A program made the translations under genes and the position numbers. DNA of 64,000 nucleotides from Haloplanus natans DSM 17983 (GTDB lineage: Archaea > Halobacteriota > Halobacteria > Halobacteriales > Haloferacaceae), in the NCBI RefSeq assembly GCF_000427685.1, contig NZ_KE386573.1:2526938-2590937 (forward strand). The letters run 5' to 3'. This document shows, piece after piece, positions 7,414 through 15,757 of the stretch. Numbering within the stretch: position 1 is the first letter of the stretch; each line of letters starts with the position of its first letter. The notes beneath the pieces were generated by a model that did no database searches, was not told the origin of the DNA, and was given only the letters and a program-made list of their open reading frames with translations.

Positions 7414-8208
7414 TTAGTCTTTCCTAGAGAAGAACTGGTTGTCTTCGATGTTAATGCTGCTTCTTCCTTCGGGAGTATAGTCGTTCTTTTCTTTCCATTC
7501 CATGTTTTCTTCGAGGCCTTCGTACGTGACGAAGTGTTTGAAGTGAGGAGTTCCTATGTATCGCGGGTGGATTCTCTGGTCCCAGAGCAGATTGACATCG
7601 TCAGGGAAGCCGTGCTCCTCGATTTTGGAATGGACTTTCTCTGCCGACTGTTTCTCTCCACTGCATAGGAAGAGCAGGACGGATTCAGATTTTTCGCAGT
7701 TTCTGAGCGGGGTCAGAGGGAATGGTTTCTCGTTCCGAGGCGTCTCGATGAACAGCTCTGCAACCATGTTCTGGCCGGCAACGATTTTGATATCTCCGTG
7801 TCCGAGATTGTGGCCGGTCAGCGGCATCATGGATTCGAACACGTCCGCCATAGCAGCTGAGATAATGCTTCGAGACAGTGGCTCACACCGGACAGGCACT
7901 AACAGGTTCACTTTGTCGACGAGCTGTGGAAGTGAGGTAAGGCCTTCAGCGAAGAGTATGGAGACACCACGGCTGCGATGCAGAAGTTCGAGTACTTGGT
8001 TCTCTACGTCAGGTTCGGTGAGGTCGCCGGATAGGAAGACGAAGTCACTTTCTTCAACGTCTTTGAAGCAGGCTTCCAGTTCTGGTTCAGAGTTGACGGT
8101 GTAGAGTTTGACGTCGGTCTCGGTGCCGATCATCCGGACTGTTTCCGCGCCCGTTTCTCCGATGCCGATCACAGTGACGTCTTGCTTCCAGATAGGGTCG
8201 TCAGTCAT
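7414..8208 (-). CDS. Degenerate FtsZ/tubulin-like or Rossmann-fold protein, 264 aa
   Basis: The start VTVIGIGETGAETVRMI, then LYTVNSEPE, then DFVFLSGDL recalls the order of the FtsZ nucleotide domain (GGxGxN, NTD, aDLVFIxaG), but the GGGTGTG loop needed for GTP binding is absent. It may be a non-polymerising relative or simply a Rossmann protein. ATG start overlaps the stop of the upstream leftward gene (ATGA). Assignment is weak. Confidence 0.55.
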   Translation of the reverse strand: MTDDPIWKQDVTVIGIGETGAETVRMIGTETDVKLYTVNSEPELEACFKDVEESDFVFLSGDLTEPDVENQVLELLHRSRGVSILFAEGLTSLPQLVDKVNLLVPVRCEPLSRSIISAAMADVFESMMPLTGHNLGHGDIKIVAGQNMVAELFIETPRNEKPFPLTPLRNCEKSESVLLFLCSGEKQSAEKVHSKIEEHGFPDDVNLLWDQRIHPRYIGTPHFKHFVTYEGLEENMEWKEKNDYTPEGRSSINIEDNQFFSRKD

Positions 8209-8510
8209 ATTGATGTCCTGTACAGTGCTTTGACGTAGCGGTACCGGTCTTCGACGTCCCTGCAGAAGGCCTGTGACATTGCTGTTCTGTCAGTGGCTTC
8301 CTCTTCTCCGCCACAGTAAGGGGTTAGGTAGAAAAGACTCGGGTGAACGTTGTTACAGTAGTGACTGAGGGTTTCTCGTTCGATGCGGTAAGAAGGATTC
8401 TCGAGTCTGAAAGCGTCTACAGCCGTGAGGACTTGGAGGTCAGTGAGCGGCGTTTCTATACAGGCCTTGGAGACTCTCGTTTGGAGATCCAGTATTTCTA
8501 TGGGGATCAA
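8205..8510 (-). CDS. Hypothetical protein, 101 aa
   Basis: Overlaps the FtsZ-like gene by four bases (ATGA), which supports it as the first gene of a leftward pair. TTG start at 8510. It overlaps the rightward frame 8343-8747 on the other strand by 168 bases, so one of the two starts is too long. No motif recognised. Confidence 0.5.
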   Translation of the reverse strand: MIPIEILDLQTRVSKACIETPLTDLQVLTAVDAFRLENPSYRIERETLSHYCNNVHPSLFYLTPYCGGEEEATDRTAMSQAFCRDVEDRYRYVKALYRTSI

Positions 8511-8747
8511 TTGGCAGTAGGGGAGTACTATGACGAGAAGTTGGGCCGGGGATATGTGGTGAGAGCTCGTTTCTATGTTTCAGAGGATCTGGAGGATTGG
8601 ACGCCGTACCAGTTGGAGACTGAGGATGGTAGTGTGTCCGAGATTGATGACGATGAGGAGCTTTTGGAGGCGACGTTAGAGCAGATGCGAGAGTGGGATA
8701 ACCGTCTTCAGGACGAGTTTCCTCCAGGCGTAGTTACCAGGGTTTAA
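8343..8747 (+). CDS. Hypothetical acidic protein, 134 aa (start uncertain)
   Basis: Clearly coding from about 8510 on (acidic, balanced codons). The upstream third lies antisense to the gene at 8205-8510. In-frame starts are GTG 8343 and TTG 8511; the TTG would abut the leftward TTG start exactly, as CAATTG. Function unknown. Confidence 0.5.
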   Translation: MNVVTVVTEGFSFDAVRRILESESVYSREDLEVSERRFYTGLGDSRLEIQYFYGDQLAVGEYYDEKLGRGYVVRARFYVSEDLEDWTPYQLETEDGSVSEIDDDEELLEATLEQMREWDNRLQDEFPPGVVTRV

Positions 8748-8968
8748 CTGATCACAGGTTCGCCCGAGGCGGTGTACAGTGCGTGGAATCTGTGTTTGTT
8801 CCTGCAGCTCGTGGAGACTGTGTATGGTGGGTTGCCGACGGGGTATGCAGTCGCGTTTTTCGCATCCTCTCTGACGCCGGCGAAGTAGTATTGTTCACCG
8901 TTGTTCTCGATGGAGGCCTCGACCTGTACTTCTGTGCTGCAGTGTGGGCAGTTGACGGTCTCAGTCAT
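8744..8968 (-). CDS. Zinc-knuckle protein, 74 aa
   Basis: Begins MTETVNCPHC, a C-x2-C near the N-terminus, with a later C-R-N-K-H group that could complete a site. The ATG at 8968 is preferred over upstream starts because the extra residues are Arg/Pro-rich and unlike the local proteins. Convergent with the preceding rightward gene, four bases of overlap. Confidence 0.6.
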   Translation of the reverse strand: MTETVNCPHCSTEVQVEASIENNGEQYYFAGVREDAKNATAYPVGNPPYTVSTSCRNKHRFHALYTASGEPVIS

Positions 8969-9151
8969 AGTTAAGGAATGTTCTCGTGTCCGAGATGCAG
9001 GTCGGACGCCAGGAAGCGAGTCATCTGTAATCGGTAGTTGTTGTTTAGGCCTTCTCACTGTTTACGATTTTGCATAAATTCGTGGTTTGAGGTTCATCGA
9101 TTTGATTCACCAGAAAGCTGAAGGAGTCCTTGAGCAGAATACGTATACAGA

Positions 9152-9793
9152 GTGAATGGTTCTAAGCAGGGCTCAATCTATGTTTTTGGAGATAACCATC
9201 GACATCAGCGTGATGAAGTGAAGGAGCGACTGTATTCCGTAATCCCGGAGAGTGCTGAGGCCTTGGTGATGGAACACGCTGAAAAGACGGGTGGAGAGGA
9301 GCCTTCCCAGTGGACTGCCTTGAAAAATCCGAGTCTCCTGTTGATGAAGTTGCTTCTGGTACGGTGGGAAAAGCGGCGGAGGTCGGCGTCGGACAGGATT
9401 ACAGGCGGCGGTCAAACCAGTGTAGCGGCGGAGGTAGCGGAGGAGCTCGGTCTCGAAGTAAAATACACGGATCTCTCATGGGTTCAGCGCTTTGATCAGC
9501 AACCTGTGTACCTGACGGCGGCTTCCTGGGCTGCTGTACTGCTGCTTTTCTTTGGCTGGATTCTACATCCGCTCCTGAGCGTTCTATCTATCCTGCTCAT
9601 CCCAGCTGTAATGTTTTGGACTCGCAGGGGCTACATGGGGATGCGAGATGAGAGGATGGCTGAGGACCTGAGGAAGTACGGAAGCCAGTACTCGGAGATC
9701 GTGTTCTTCGCGGGCGACAGTCATATCGACTCAGTAGCGGAACTGCTTGACGGCGAATTTGAGATGATAGAAGAAGGAGAATCTAGGCCCTGA
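9152..9793 (+). CDS. TraB/PrgY-like membrane protein, 213 aa
   Basis: The start SIYVFGDNH followed by ALVMEH, and the end IVFFAGDSHIDSVAELL, fit the TraB family pattern (beta-strand, H, later E, terminal G-x-x-H). Two membrane segments lie at about residues 128-163. TraB/PrgY proteins bind or degrade peptide pheromones in enterococci; archaeal members have no proven role. A second member with the same plan is at 57172-57810. GTG start; TTTTGCATAAA lies upstream. Confidence 0.6.
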   Translation: MNGSKQGSIYVFGDNHRHQRDEVKERLYSVIPESAEALVMEHAEKTGGEEPSQWTALKNPSLLLMKLLLVRWEKRRRSASDRITGGGQTSVAAEVAEELGLEVKYTDLSWVQRFDQQPVYLTAASWAAVLLLFFGWILHPLLSVLSILLIPAVMFWTRRGYMGMRDERMAEDLRKYGSQYSEIVFFAGDSHIDSVAELLDGEFEMIEEGESRP

Positions 9794-9857
9794 ATCCGTC
9801 GAGTTGGAAACCCGCTAAGGCCTGTTATTCTTGTTGAGAAAGACCACCACAGGTTCT

Positions 9858-10865
9858 ATGTTACATACTTGGCAAAGAGGCGTTATGGTAGAATGTAATG
9901 GGGTTGCTATCTATCGATGTATTAAAGAAAATGACGAGTTGGTGGAATTAGCTGTTCTTGACTCTACTGAAATTGAGGAAGGCGAGAATGAAACTGTCAA
10001 AGAGGTCTCGCAGAGTCTAATTAAGGATTTGATTGGAGACCACAGCATCGGAAGTCGAAGAAGCACTCCAGATTACGGGGATAGTAAATCGGCACGGATC
10101 CACGAATACACAGAGAGCGCTGAAGTGGAACGAGAAAATGGCTACGTCACTAAAGAAGTGCTTGAGGAATTGCGTCACAGCACGAACTTGGCGGAAAATT
10201 CCCGTGCTATAGCTGAGTGGTATCTTGACGAGACTCAGTCACGGTCTGATCTCATTCTGGTTATTCCATATACTTACGACGACGAGAATTTCGTAGGGGT
10301 AATCAAGACACCCTATCTTGATGACGCATACCAAACGGATCCATCTGATATTCTACGGGAGGCTCAGCAAGTTATCCGTGAAGACACTCACAAAGGGATC
10401 ATCCACCCGCGCTATGATTTCTCTATCGGAGAAATTGACACGGGGGAAGCTAAAGTCTATCAGAGCGGAGGAGGACAACAGTACGCGGACTACTGGATAG
10501 GGTTCGTAAACTTAGCTGACAGCAAGGTAGAGGATGAGGAGCTGGTTGAATCAGTAGCAGATGGTAGTGGGCCAGTCGCTGCTATCCAGTCGTCTTCAGA
10601 GTTTTCGGATCTACCTGGCCGCGTTGATGACGAGAGTGTTTTAGATGGGAGGATAAACATCGAAATCTCAGGTATTTCGTTAGATGTTGATGTCGGTGAT
10701 TTAGCTGAGGGGAGAGTCCGTCTCGCAGAAAAAGATGGAAGCTACTTCGTGATTTTCACCGGCGGAGACTTAGATGTTGAAGCTAGCGATGGCAGCACCA
10801 GTCAAGAGCTCCCGGATCTAAATGAGTTTGAGGACTTGGAAGAGGCCCTCGGCGACTATCTATGA
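9858..10865 (+). CDS. Cytosolic partner of a two-gene module, about 335 aa
   Basis: ATG 9858 or 9885; the longer TTG start at 9831 is less likely. Mixed alpha/beta with strands such as LILVIPYTYDD and a Lys/Tyr-containing core around residue 200 (IIHPRYDFSIGEI). Overlaps the membrane-protein gene 10862-12772 by four bases, so the two are almost surely produced together. A resemblance to DUF4868/NdpA-like proteins is only an impression. The region lacks AGGCCT, unlike its surroundings. Confidence 0.65.
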   Translation: MLHTWQRGVMVECNGVAIYRCIKENDELVELAVLDSTEIEEGENETVKEVSQSLIKDLIGDHSIGSRRSTPDYGDSKSARIHEYTESAEVERENGYVTKEVLEELRHSTNLAENSRAIAEWYLDETQSRSDLILVIPYTYDDENFVGVIKTPYLDDAYQTDPSDILREAQQVIREDTHKGIIHPRYDFSIGEIDTGEAKVYQSGGGQQYADYWIGFVNLADSKVEDEELVESVADGSGPVAAIQSSSEFSDLPGRVDDESVLDGRINIEISGISLDVDVGDLAEGRVRLAEKDGSYFVIFTGGDLDVEASDGSTSQELPDLNEFEDLEEALGDYL

Positions 10866-12772
10866 ATCTTGAGGAAGTCGATTACTTCCTACAGCATTTA
10901 CAACCCCTTCAGCAGAAAGGCTGTATCGAAGAAGGTCTTCGGAATATAACGGCACTGTTGGATCCGGATAGGCTTACACGGGGTGAAACTGGTGCAGTCC
11001 TTTCGAATATCTTAAACTATACCTCCGTAATTCAGGACTGCAGTATTGACATAAATGCGGATGGTTTCAGCGAACATCTTTTCCGCATCACCAGTACTGG
11101 AGTGAGCCTGCGGGAAGATGCTATTGAGTATTTAGACGAAGAGACAGGTATCAGTGCTTCTAGGTACCGTCGGGATATAAATTCCCACGCTGATAGCGGA
11201 AGAGAAGGTAGCGTTGTATACGAGTTAGTTAATCTCCTTCAGGAGATATCGAACACATCCTACACGGTGGATTCCACGATTCTAATTAGTAAGTCCGAGA
11301 TTCTGGATATCTGGATTGCAGGGTCATCAAATTGGTCGGTGAATCCTGATAGACTGAGCCTTCAGTTCTGGTTTGAAATTGAGAACTTCGTAGGTTGGGT
11401 AGACAGCAGGGATCTAGCTGAATACGCTTCAGAGATGTTCTCTGCCGAGGAAATGCCGGTGCTGGTTTACCACAGCAATAGCACTGAGACGGATTTGAAT
11501 GGAAGTGAGCATTTTCCTGTATTTGCGCTCTCCGAATCACCGCAATATCTCTCAAGTCGATATGATTCCTACAGGAACAAGATGTCTTCAACCCGAGAGA
11601 ACACCTCTTACTTCCATCAAGCTCCGGCTATCACACCATCCCTCTTCGCTGATTCGCCTTCGCTACGGACCGTGTTCAAACCAGCTTTTGTCTACTCTGT
11701 CTTTGCAGTCTTTTCTGATAGAGTTGCTGTATCAAATTCTTCTTTCTTGTTCTCGGCTGAATACGGTCCCAACACGATCGATAGAGATGAGGTTGATATT
11801 GAGGAGTTCTCTTCAAACCTTTCAGAAGATCAGTTGGCAGATTTAGCTGATCTGTATCAGGAGTTTGCGCGGAGAGAGGATCGAGCGAAGTTTGTGGAGT
11901 TCTGGCGGCGTAGTATGCTTCAGAACTGTGATGGAATCACAGACATGATCGATGAGGTTGCGGACATACGGAAGAGCTACCAGTTCATCGAAAGCGAGGT
12001 GATTGAGAAGAACTTCGATGAATTGAGTGATGCGGTCCGCGACACAAATGCCTTCATGACGGAGATCACTTCACAGGTTTCGGATACTACGACTGCTCTT
12101 TCTGACGAGATTCAACGGTTGGTTTTCGCCCTTCTGGGCGCTATTATAGCGAATCTTTTCTTGATCCTTCGCTGGAGTAACTTTGACACTGTCATCCCGT
12201 TCTCCCTGTTTGTTGTGAGCGCGATACTGCTGTTCTATTTCCCACTTATTGATCGAAGGATCGAGGAACTGGAGGAGATGAAATCCAAGGGTCAGGAGGA
12301 CTATGAGACGTACAAAGACTTGATTTCGAGTTTCACGGGTCAGGCCTTTGACTTCGGTGACCTGGAAGACCGTAAGGACGAGTATCTCTTATACGCTGAT
12401 CAGAGGCTAGAGTGGTCAAGGCGGAAAATCAGACAGATACATGCCGTTTTGCTGCTTACTGGGTTGATGTTCGTTTTCTTCGCCAATTACCAGTACCAGT
12501 TCCACTCTATTCAAGTCGCGTTCTCAGGAGTCTTTTTCCTCTCAAGTGCGTACATTACCTATAGGACGCACACACAGACCGACGAGTACAGCTATCACAA
12601 ATTTGACTTGACCCTTTCGGGACGAGGCCTCTCTGATGATAGTGACGGAGAAGCTGACAGCGAAGAAATCGAGATCTCAACGAACTACTTACCGTTGATA
12701 GTTTCAGTTCTATCCTTAGCAGCTATAGCGATCCACTTTGCTGTATGCTATCCGTTTGGGCCTCAGGGATAG
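10862..12772 (+). CDS. Large membrane protein with coiled coil, 636 aa
   Basis: A soluble N-terminal part of about 330 residues, a helical region with coiled-coil character (about 330-410), two membrane segments at about 412-460, a short coiled coil, two more at about 520-567 and one near 612-630. ATG start overlapping the upstream stop. No enzyme motif seen. A cytosolic sensor plus membrane effector is a common defence design, and the lack of AGGCCT suggests acquired DNA, but the function is unknown. Confidence 0.7.
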   Translation: MNLEEVDYFLQHLQPLQQKGCIEEGLRNITALLDPDRLTRGETGAVLSNILNYTSVIQDCSIDINADGFSEHLFRITSTGVSLREDAIEYLDEETGISASRYRRDINSHADSGREGSVVYELVNLLQEISNTSYTVDSTILISKSEILDIWIAGSSNWSVNPDRLSLQFWFEIENFVGWVDSRDLAEYASEMFSAEEMPVLVYHSNSTETDLNGSEHFPVFALSESPQYLSSRYDSYRNKMSSTRENTSYFHQAPAITPSLFADSPSLRTVFKPAFVYSVFAVFSDRVAVSNSSFLFSAEYGPNTIDRDEVDIEEFSSNLSEDQLADLADLYQEFARREDRAKFVEFWRRSMLQNCDGITDMIDEVADIRKSYQFIESEVIEKNFDELSDAVRDTNAFMTEITSQVSDTTTALSDEIQRLVFALLGAIIANLFLILRWSNFDTVIPFSLFVVSAILLFYFPLIDRRIEELEEMKSKGQEDYETYKDLISSFTGQAFDFGDLEDRKDEYLLYADQRLEWSRRKIRQIHAVLLLTGLMFVFFANYQYQFHSIQVAFSGVFFLSSAYITYRTHTQTDEYSYHKFDLTLSGRGLSDDSDGEADSEEIEISTNYLPLIVSVLSLAAIAIHFAVCYPFGPQG

Positions 12773-12796
12773 AAGAACGGTCTAATACTTTCGAAG

Positions 12797-13591
12797 CTAC
12801 ATATTCCCCCAGACACGGAACAGGACTTTGGCAGCGTATCGTGCCTGTGCCCGGTAGTCCTCCATCTCGTTTTCAGTAATATTGGTCTCGATGGAGTGGG
12901 CCTCTGCGTTGGCGTCTTGCCGGAAGGTGTTCAGTTCGTCTATGAAGTCGCTGTCAAGGCCTCCGGACAAGTGATGGAAATCGTTGAGGTTTTCCTCGAA
13001 GTTATCGATGAGGTCGCTAAACTTCCTGAACCGGTGGTTTTCAGGGCGGTAGTACAGGTCTATTCCTTGTTTCCCGTACTCCTTCCGGAGAATGTCGATG
13101 ATAAGGTTCTCCAATAGTTTTCGTGTCAGGACGAGGGTGGCGTCGTTTACTCCGATACTGTAGCAGTGGTTGATGTCGTCGACGAGGTCGGGATAGAAGG
13201 TGCCGGGGATGTTGTCGAGGTCGAGGAATTGTTCGGAACGGAACGTAGAGTGTAGCGCCCCTGTTCCAAGTTCTTCGTTTTCAAGGATTTCCAGGGCTGG
13301 GTATTTTTCCAGTGTGTCTGTGTCGGTTTCGGCCAATGTGTAGATTCGCTGCATTACTCCGAGGGCTTTGTCTTCGTCTTCTTCGGCTACCTCTCTGAGG
13401 AACTGGGTTGTGTTGGCTTGCTGGTCGTTATCGCGGTGGTCCCAGCTGGCGTGGAACCGGTCTATATTTTTCAGAGTGTCGTTGACGCCGAACTCTGTAG
13501 CGGCCATTACCCAGTCATCTGTTTCCAAATCTTTCTGGACGGAGAATCGGGAGAATTGGCCGATGAGAGTTTCCATAGGATTTTGAGACAT
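12797..13591 (-). CDS. DUF4145-like protein, 264 aa
   Basis: The C-terminal 120 residues, with ATLVLTRKLLENLIIDIL, then LIDNFEE and NTFRQDANAEAH, follow the helical pattern of DUF4145, a domain often found in or beside restriction and abortive-infection genes. The N-terminal half is acidic and unassigned. Its start is next to an inverted repeat (13594-13621) and divergent from the 13.7-24.3 kb operon, suggesting shared control. Confidence 0.6.
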   Translation of the reverse strand: MSQNPMETLIGQFSRFSVQKDLETDDWVMAATEFGVNDTLKNIDRFHASWDHRDNDQQANTTQFLREVAEEDEDKALGVMQRIYTLAETDTDTLEKYPALEILENEELGTGALHSTFRSEQFLDLDNIPGTFYPDLVDDINHCYSIGVNDATLVLTRKLLENLIIDILRKEYGKQGIDLYYRPENHRFRKFSDLIDNFEENLNDFHHLSGGLDSDFIDELNTFRQDANAEAHSIETNITENEMEDYRAQARYAAKVLFRVWGNM

Positions 13592-13593
13592 AG

Positions 13594-13621
13594 ACAGGTG
13601 GTAGAGTAGTCAGCCACCTGT
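13594..13621. promoter_or_regulatory. Inverted repeat between divergent genes (operator candidate)
   Basis: ACAGGTGG and CCACCTGT form a perfect 8-base inverted repeat with a 12-base centre. It lies right at the start of the leftward gene 12797-13591 and 24 bases before the TATA box of the large rightward operon, a suitable place for a repressor of both. Confidence 0.5.
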
Positions 13622-13644
13622 AACTACCGCATGTCTGGATTAGA

Positions 13645-13668
13645 TATAAAAAAGTCACTTGGAAAGTG
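13645..13668 (+). promoter_or_regulatory. TATA box and CACTT-GGA-AAGTG repeat of the second operon
   Basis: TATAAAAAA at 13645-13653, 30 bases before ATG 13675, identical in sequence and spacing to the box at 246. Just after it lies the inverted repeat CACTTGGAAAGTG (13656-13668), between TATA and start, where a bound protein would block transcription. Confidence 0.7.
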
Positions 13669-13674
13669 AGTGTT

Positions 13675-13788
13675 ATGAAGAATATTTATGAGACATTTGA
13701 GGACGAGGATTTTGAAAATCTGGAAGAGGTGAAGGGCGACCGCACCTGGCACGACGCCATTCTCGAAGAGTTCGGGGTGAAACAGTAG
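13675..13788 (+). CDS. 37-aa peptide resembling a VapB-type antitoxin tail
   Basis: Leaderless ATG after the TATA box. The order F-ENLEEVKGDRTWHDAIL-EEFG recalls the short haloarchaeal antitoxin-like family with the pattern L-x2-K-G-x4-W-D-x-I. No toxin gene is adjacent, so a stand-alone regulator or first-gene peptide is equally possible. Confidence 0.5.
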   Translation: MKNIYETFEDEDFENLEEVKGDRTWHDAILEEFGVKQ

Positions 13789-13789
13789 A

Positions 13790-13930
13790 GTGGGAGATCT
13801 CGTAGATACTGAAGCCCAGATCGGAGAACTCAGTTTCAACGTCAAGAAAGAATACGAATGCCCGGACTGCGGTTCTGTCCACGTCCTGGATATCGATGTA
13901 GACGGTGAAGTTGAGGTGACTGTCTACTGA
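13790..13930 (+). CDS. Zinc-knuckle miniprotein, 46 aa
   Basis: GTG one base after the previous stop and overlapping the next ATG (TGATG). Contains CPDC in the second half within an acidic beta-rich sequence. Fills a gap otherwise empty between two coupled genes. Confidence 0.55.
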   Translation: MGDLVDTEAQIGELSFNVKKEYECPDCGSVHVLDIDVDGEVEVTVY

Positions 13931-14358
13931 TGAGCTCTATCCCGTTACCGGAGAAGGACTGGATTTTCTACATCCATCCCACAGGCCATATGCTGTACCA
14001 TAGGGAAGAGGTCGAAGGCGAGGTCCGGGAGTTCCCGGTTTATACTCACGCAGCTGTGGAGACGTGGCATTTCTCAGAAACTCATTCAAGTACTAAAAAC
14101 GGCGGTCAGTACGAGGTAGAAGAGCCGTCGAATGATTTCTGGGAGGGCGTAGGTCTGATCCATGACTTCCTCCAATCCGATGCTCAATCTCAGAAGAAGG
14201 AGATGCTTCAGGCGGTCAAGGAACTACAGCACAGACTAACATACCACGAAGCAGAGGCCTTAGACCGGTTATTCGGCACGGTCAGAAACTTGGAGGAAGA
14301 ACCCAGTGATGTCCGAGAGGTTCAGGCCTTGTTCTCCGAGGTGAGAAACCAGCAGTGA
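13930..14358 (+). CDS. Hypothetical protein, 142 aa
   Basis: ATG in TGATG overlap. The N-terminal 60 residues are aromatic and His-rich (IFYIHPTGHMLYH), the rest helical. Ends RNQQ, the coded ribosome-site tail. No family recognised. Confidence 0.6.
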   Translation: MSSIPLPEKDWIFYIHPTGHMLYHREEVEGEVREFPVYTHAAVETWHFSETHSSTKNGGQYEVEEPSNDFWEGVGLIHDFLQSDAQSQKKEMLQAVKELQHRLTYHEAEALDRLFGTVRNLEEEPSDVREVQALFSEVRNQQ

Positions 14359-14912
14359 GTGAGGACGAAGTTACTGCCGGCGAATGGTCAAAAGATGCTG
14401 CCGACATTCAAGCAGTAGTATCCGACGATCACCGTGTAATCGATAAACTCAGAGAACTGGGTAGAAACCCGGCCTCTATGAATCTCTCCCGGTTCAAACG
14501 GACTCACAACTTAGAGCAGGCAGTCGTCTCGGTCTATTATCTGAGGAGAATGGTTGATATTCTGGAAGAAGGCGGATACACCAAGGTATTGGTCGAGATG
14601 GGTACCGATACGCCGGTACAGTTCACTGCCTCCGGTAGAGAGTCGAATACTATAGGCTGTATAGCACCGCAGGTCGCTCCGGAGGAGAAAGAAAAACTGC
14701 TAGAGGCTCAGCAAGAACTCGGAGACTTTCAAACAGAGTGTCTCCACGAAAGTTGCGATTGGCAGGATACCTACGAAGGCCTTGACGAGGCTAAAGATGC
14801 TGGCCGGGAGCATCGTTATTTTGAAGGTCACCAGTTCAAGGTGTACAGCCCGCTCGGAAAAACCGAATTTGACAGCACAAGGCCTGAAGAGGTGAAGGCC
14901 AGCAGTGAGTGA
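14355..14912 (+). CDS. Protein with a PCNA-like segment and a zinc finger, 185 aa
   Basis: Residues about 55-100 (YYLRRMVDILEEGGYTKVLV then EMGTDTPVQFTA and IAPQVAPEE) follow the closing part of the archaeal sliding clamp PCNA (YL-x2-M ... V-x-L-x-L-G-x2-x-P ... LAPR). The rest of the clamp is missing. A C-x4-C with later H residues (CLHESC ... HRYFEGH) may bind zinc. It could be a decoy or clamp-contact protein, or a coincidence of short motifs. GTG start, four-base overlap. Confidence 0.5.
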   Translation: MSEDEVTAGEWSKDAADIQAVVSDDHRVIDKLRELGRNPASMNLSRFKRTHNLEQAVVSVYYLRRMVDILEEGGYTKVLVEMGTDTPVQFTASGRESNTIGCIAPQVAPEEKEKLLEAQQELGDFQTECLHESCDWQDTYEGLDEAKDAGREHRYFEGHQFKVYSPLGKTEFDSTRPEEVKASSE

Positions 14913-15483
14913 GGGCGAGAATATCTGTGATCGCTGTGGTGCAGATTTGAGAGAAGAAGGCGTATTCCATTCCTGCTCTGGTAGCCGGGATCAGAAAGAA
15001 GTAGATGAGGAGAAGTACCGTTTAGAGGTTACAGGCCTCGGGTACTGTCTTTACGACGAGGAGAATTTCCCGGTAGTGGTTCACTCGGCGTGTCCGATCA
15101 TCAACAGTCGAGACGACAGTATCGGGAACATGGAAGAAAGGCCTGTACCAAACGAAATCAAGGCCGCGCTGTACCTTCTTGACAACGCACAAAACCTGTA
15201 CGATGACGGCGAGGAAGTTCGAGCTCGGTGCTACGAGAAGGTAGTTGAGACTGAGTTATTCGAGGAAATGAGTCAAAGGAATAGACAATTTCTCAACGTG
15301 ATCTGGGACAACATCGAGGGCGACAGTACTGTTCCCGAGATCGAGGAGTTCCGGGACTGGTGTGTTGAGACCGTTGATGCTACCGAGGTAGTTGATCTGA
15401 ATATGATGGTTGACGCGGTCCACGCCGATATAGAAGAGCAGCTCGACGAGGACGAAGATGAAAGAGGTGAGAACCAGCAGTGA
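14905..15483 (+). CDS. Zinc-knuckle acidic protein, 192 aa
   Basis: GTG start within GTGAGTGAG. CDRC and HSC near the N-terminus suggest one zinc site; the body is helical with very acidic C-terminus ending ERGENQQ, the clearest example of the shared junction tail. Function unknown. Confidence 0.6.
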   Translation: MSEGENICDRCGADLREEGVFHSCSGSRDQKEVDEEKYRLEVTGLGYCLYDEENFPVVVHSACPIINSRDDSIGNMEERPVPNEIKAALYLLDNAQNLYDDGEEVRARCYEKVVETELFEEMSQRNRQFLNVIWDNIEGDSTVPEIEEFRDWCVETVDATEVVDLNMMVDAVHADIEEQLDEDEDERGENQQ

Positions 15484-15752
15484 ACAAGACGGAGAAGCGG
15501 ATCTTGCTTGGAGTTGCATTCATCCTTGTAGCACTTTTCTCCGCTGCAATCGGTTCAAGTGTAACTAATTCTGAGGCCTCTGAACTAGATCTGTACTGTA
15601 AGGCCCAGGATATTGACCTTGAGTACAACAACTCTATCAAGGCGACAGAATCCGGGTTAGTAGTCCAGTGTGTAGATGATGGTGAGGCGTGGAGTTTCCT
15701 ACTAACCAGAGGCTCAGATGCTAAAATCGACACTACAGAAGAAGGTGAATAG
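15480..15752 (+). CDS. Small membrane-anchored protein, 90 aa
   Basis: GTG start. Residues about 8-30 are hydrophobic (LLGVAFILVALFSAAIGSSV), followed by an exported-looking acidic domain with two cysteines. Probably anchored by its N-terminal helix. Confidence 0.6.
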   Translation: MNKTEKRILLGVAFILVALFSAAIGSSVTNSEASELDLYCKAQDIDLEYNNSIKATESGLVVQCVDDGEAWSFLLTRGSDAKIDTTEEGE

Positions 15753-15757
15753 ATGCT

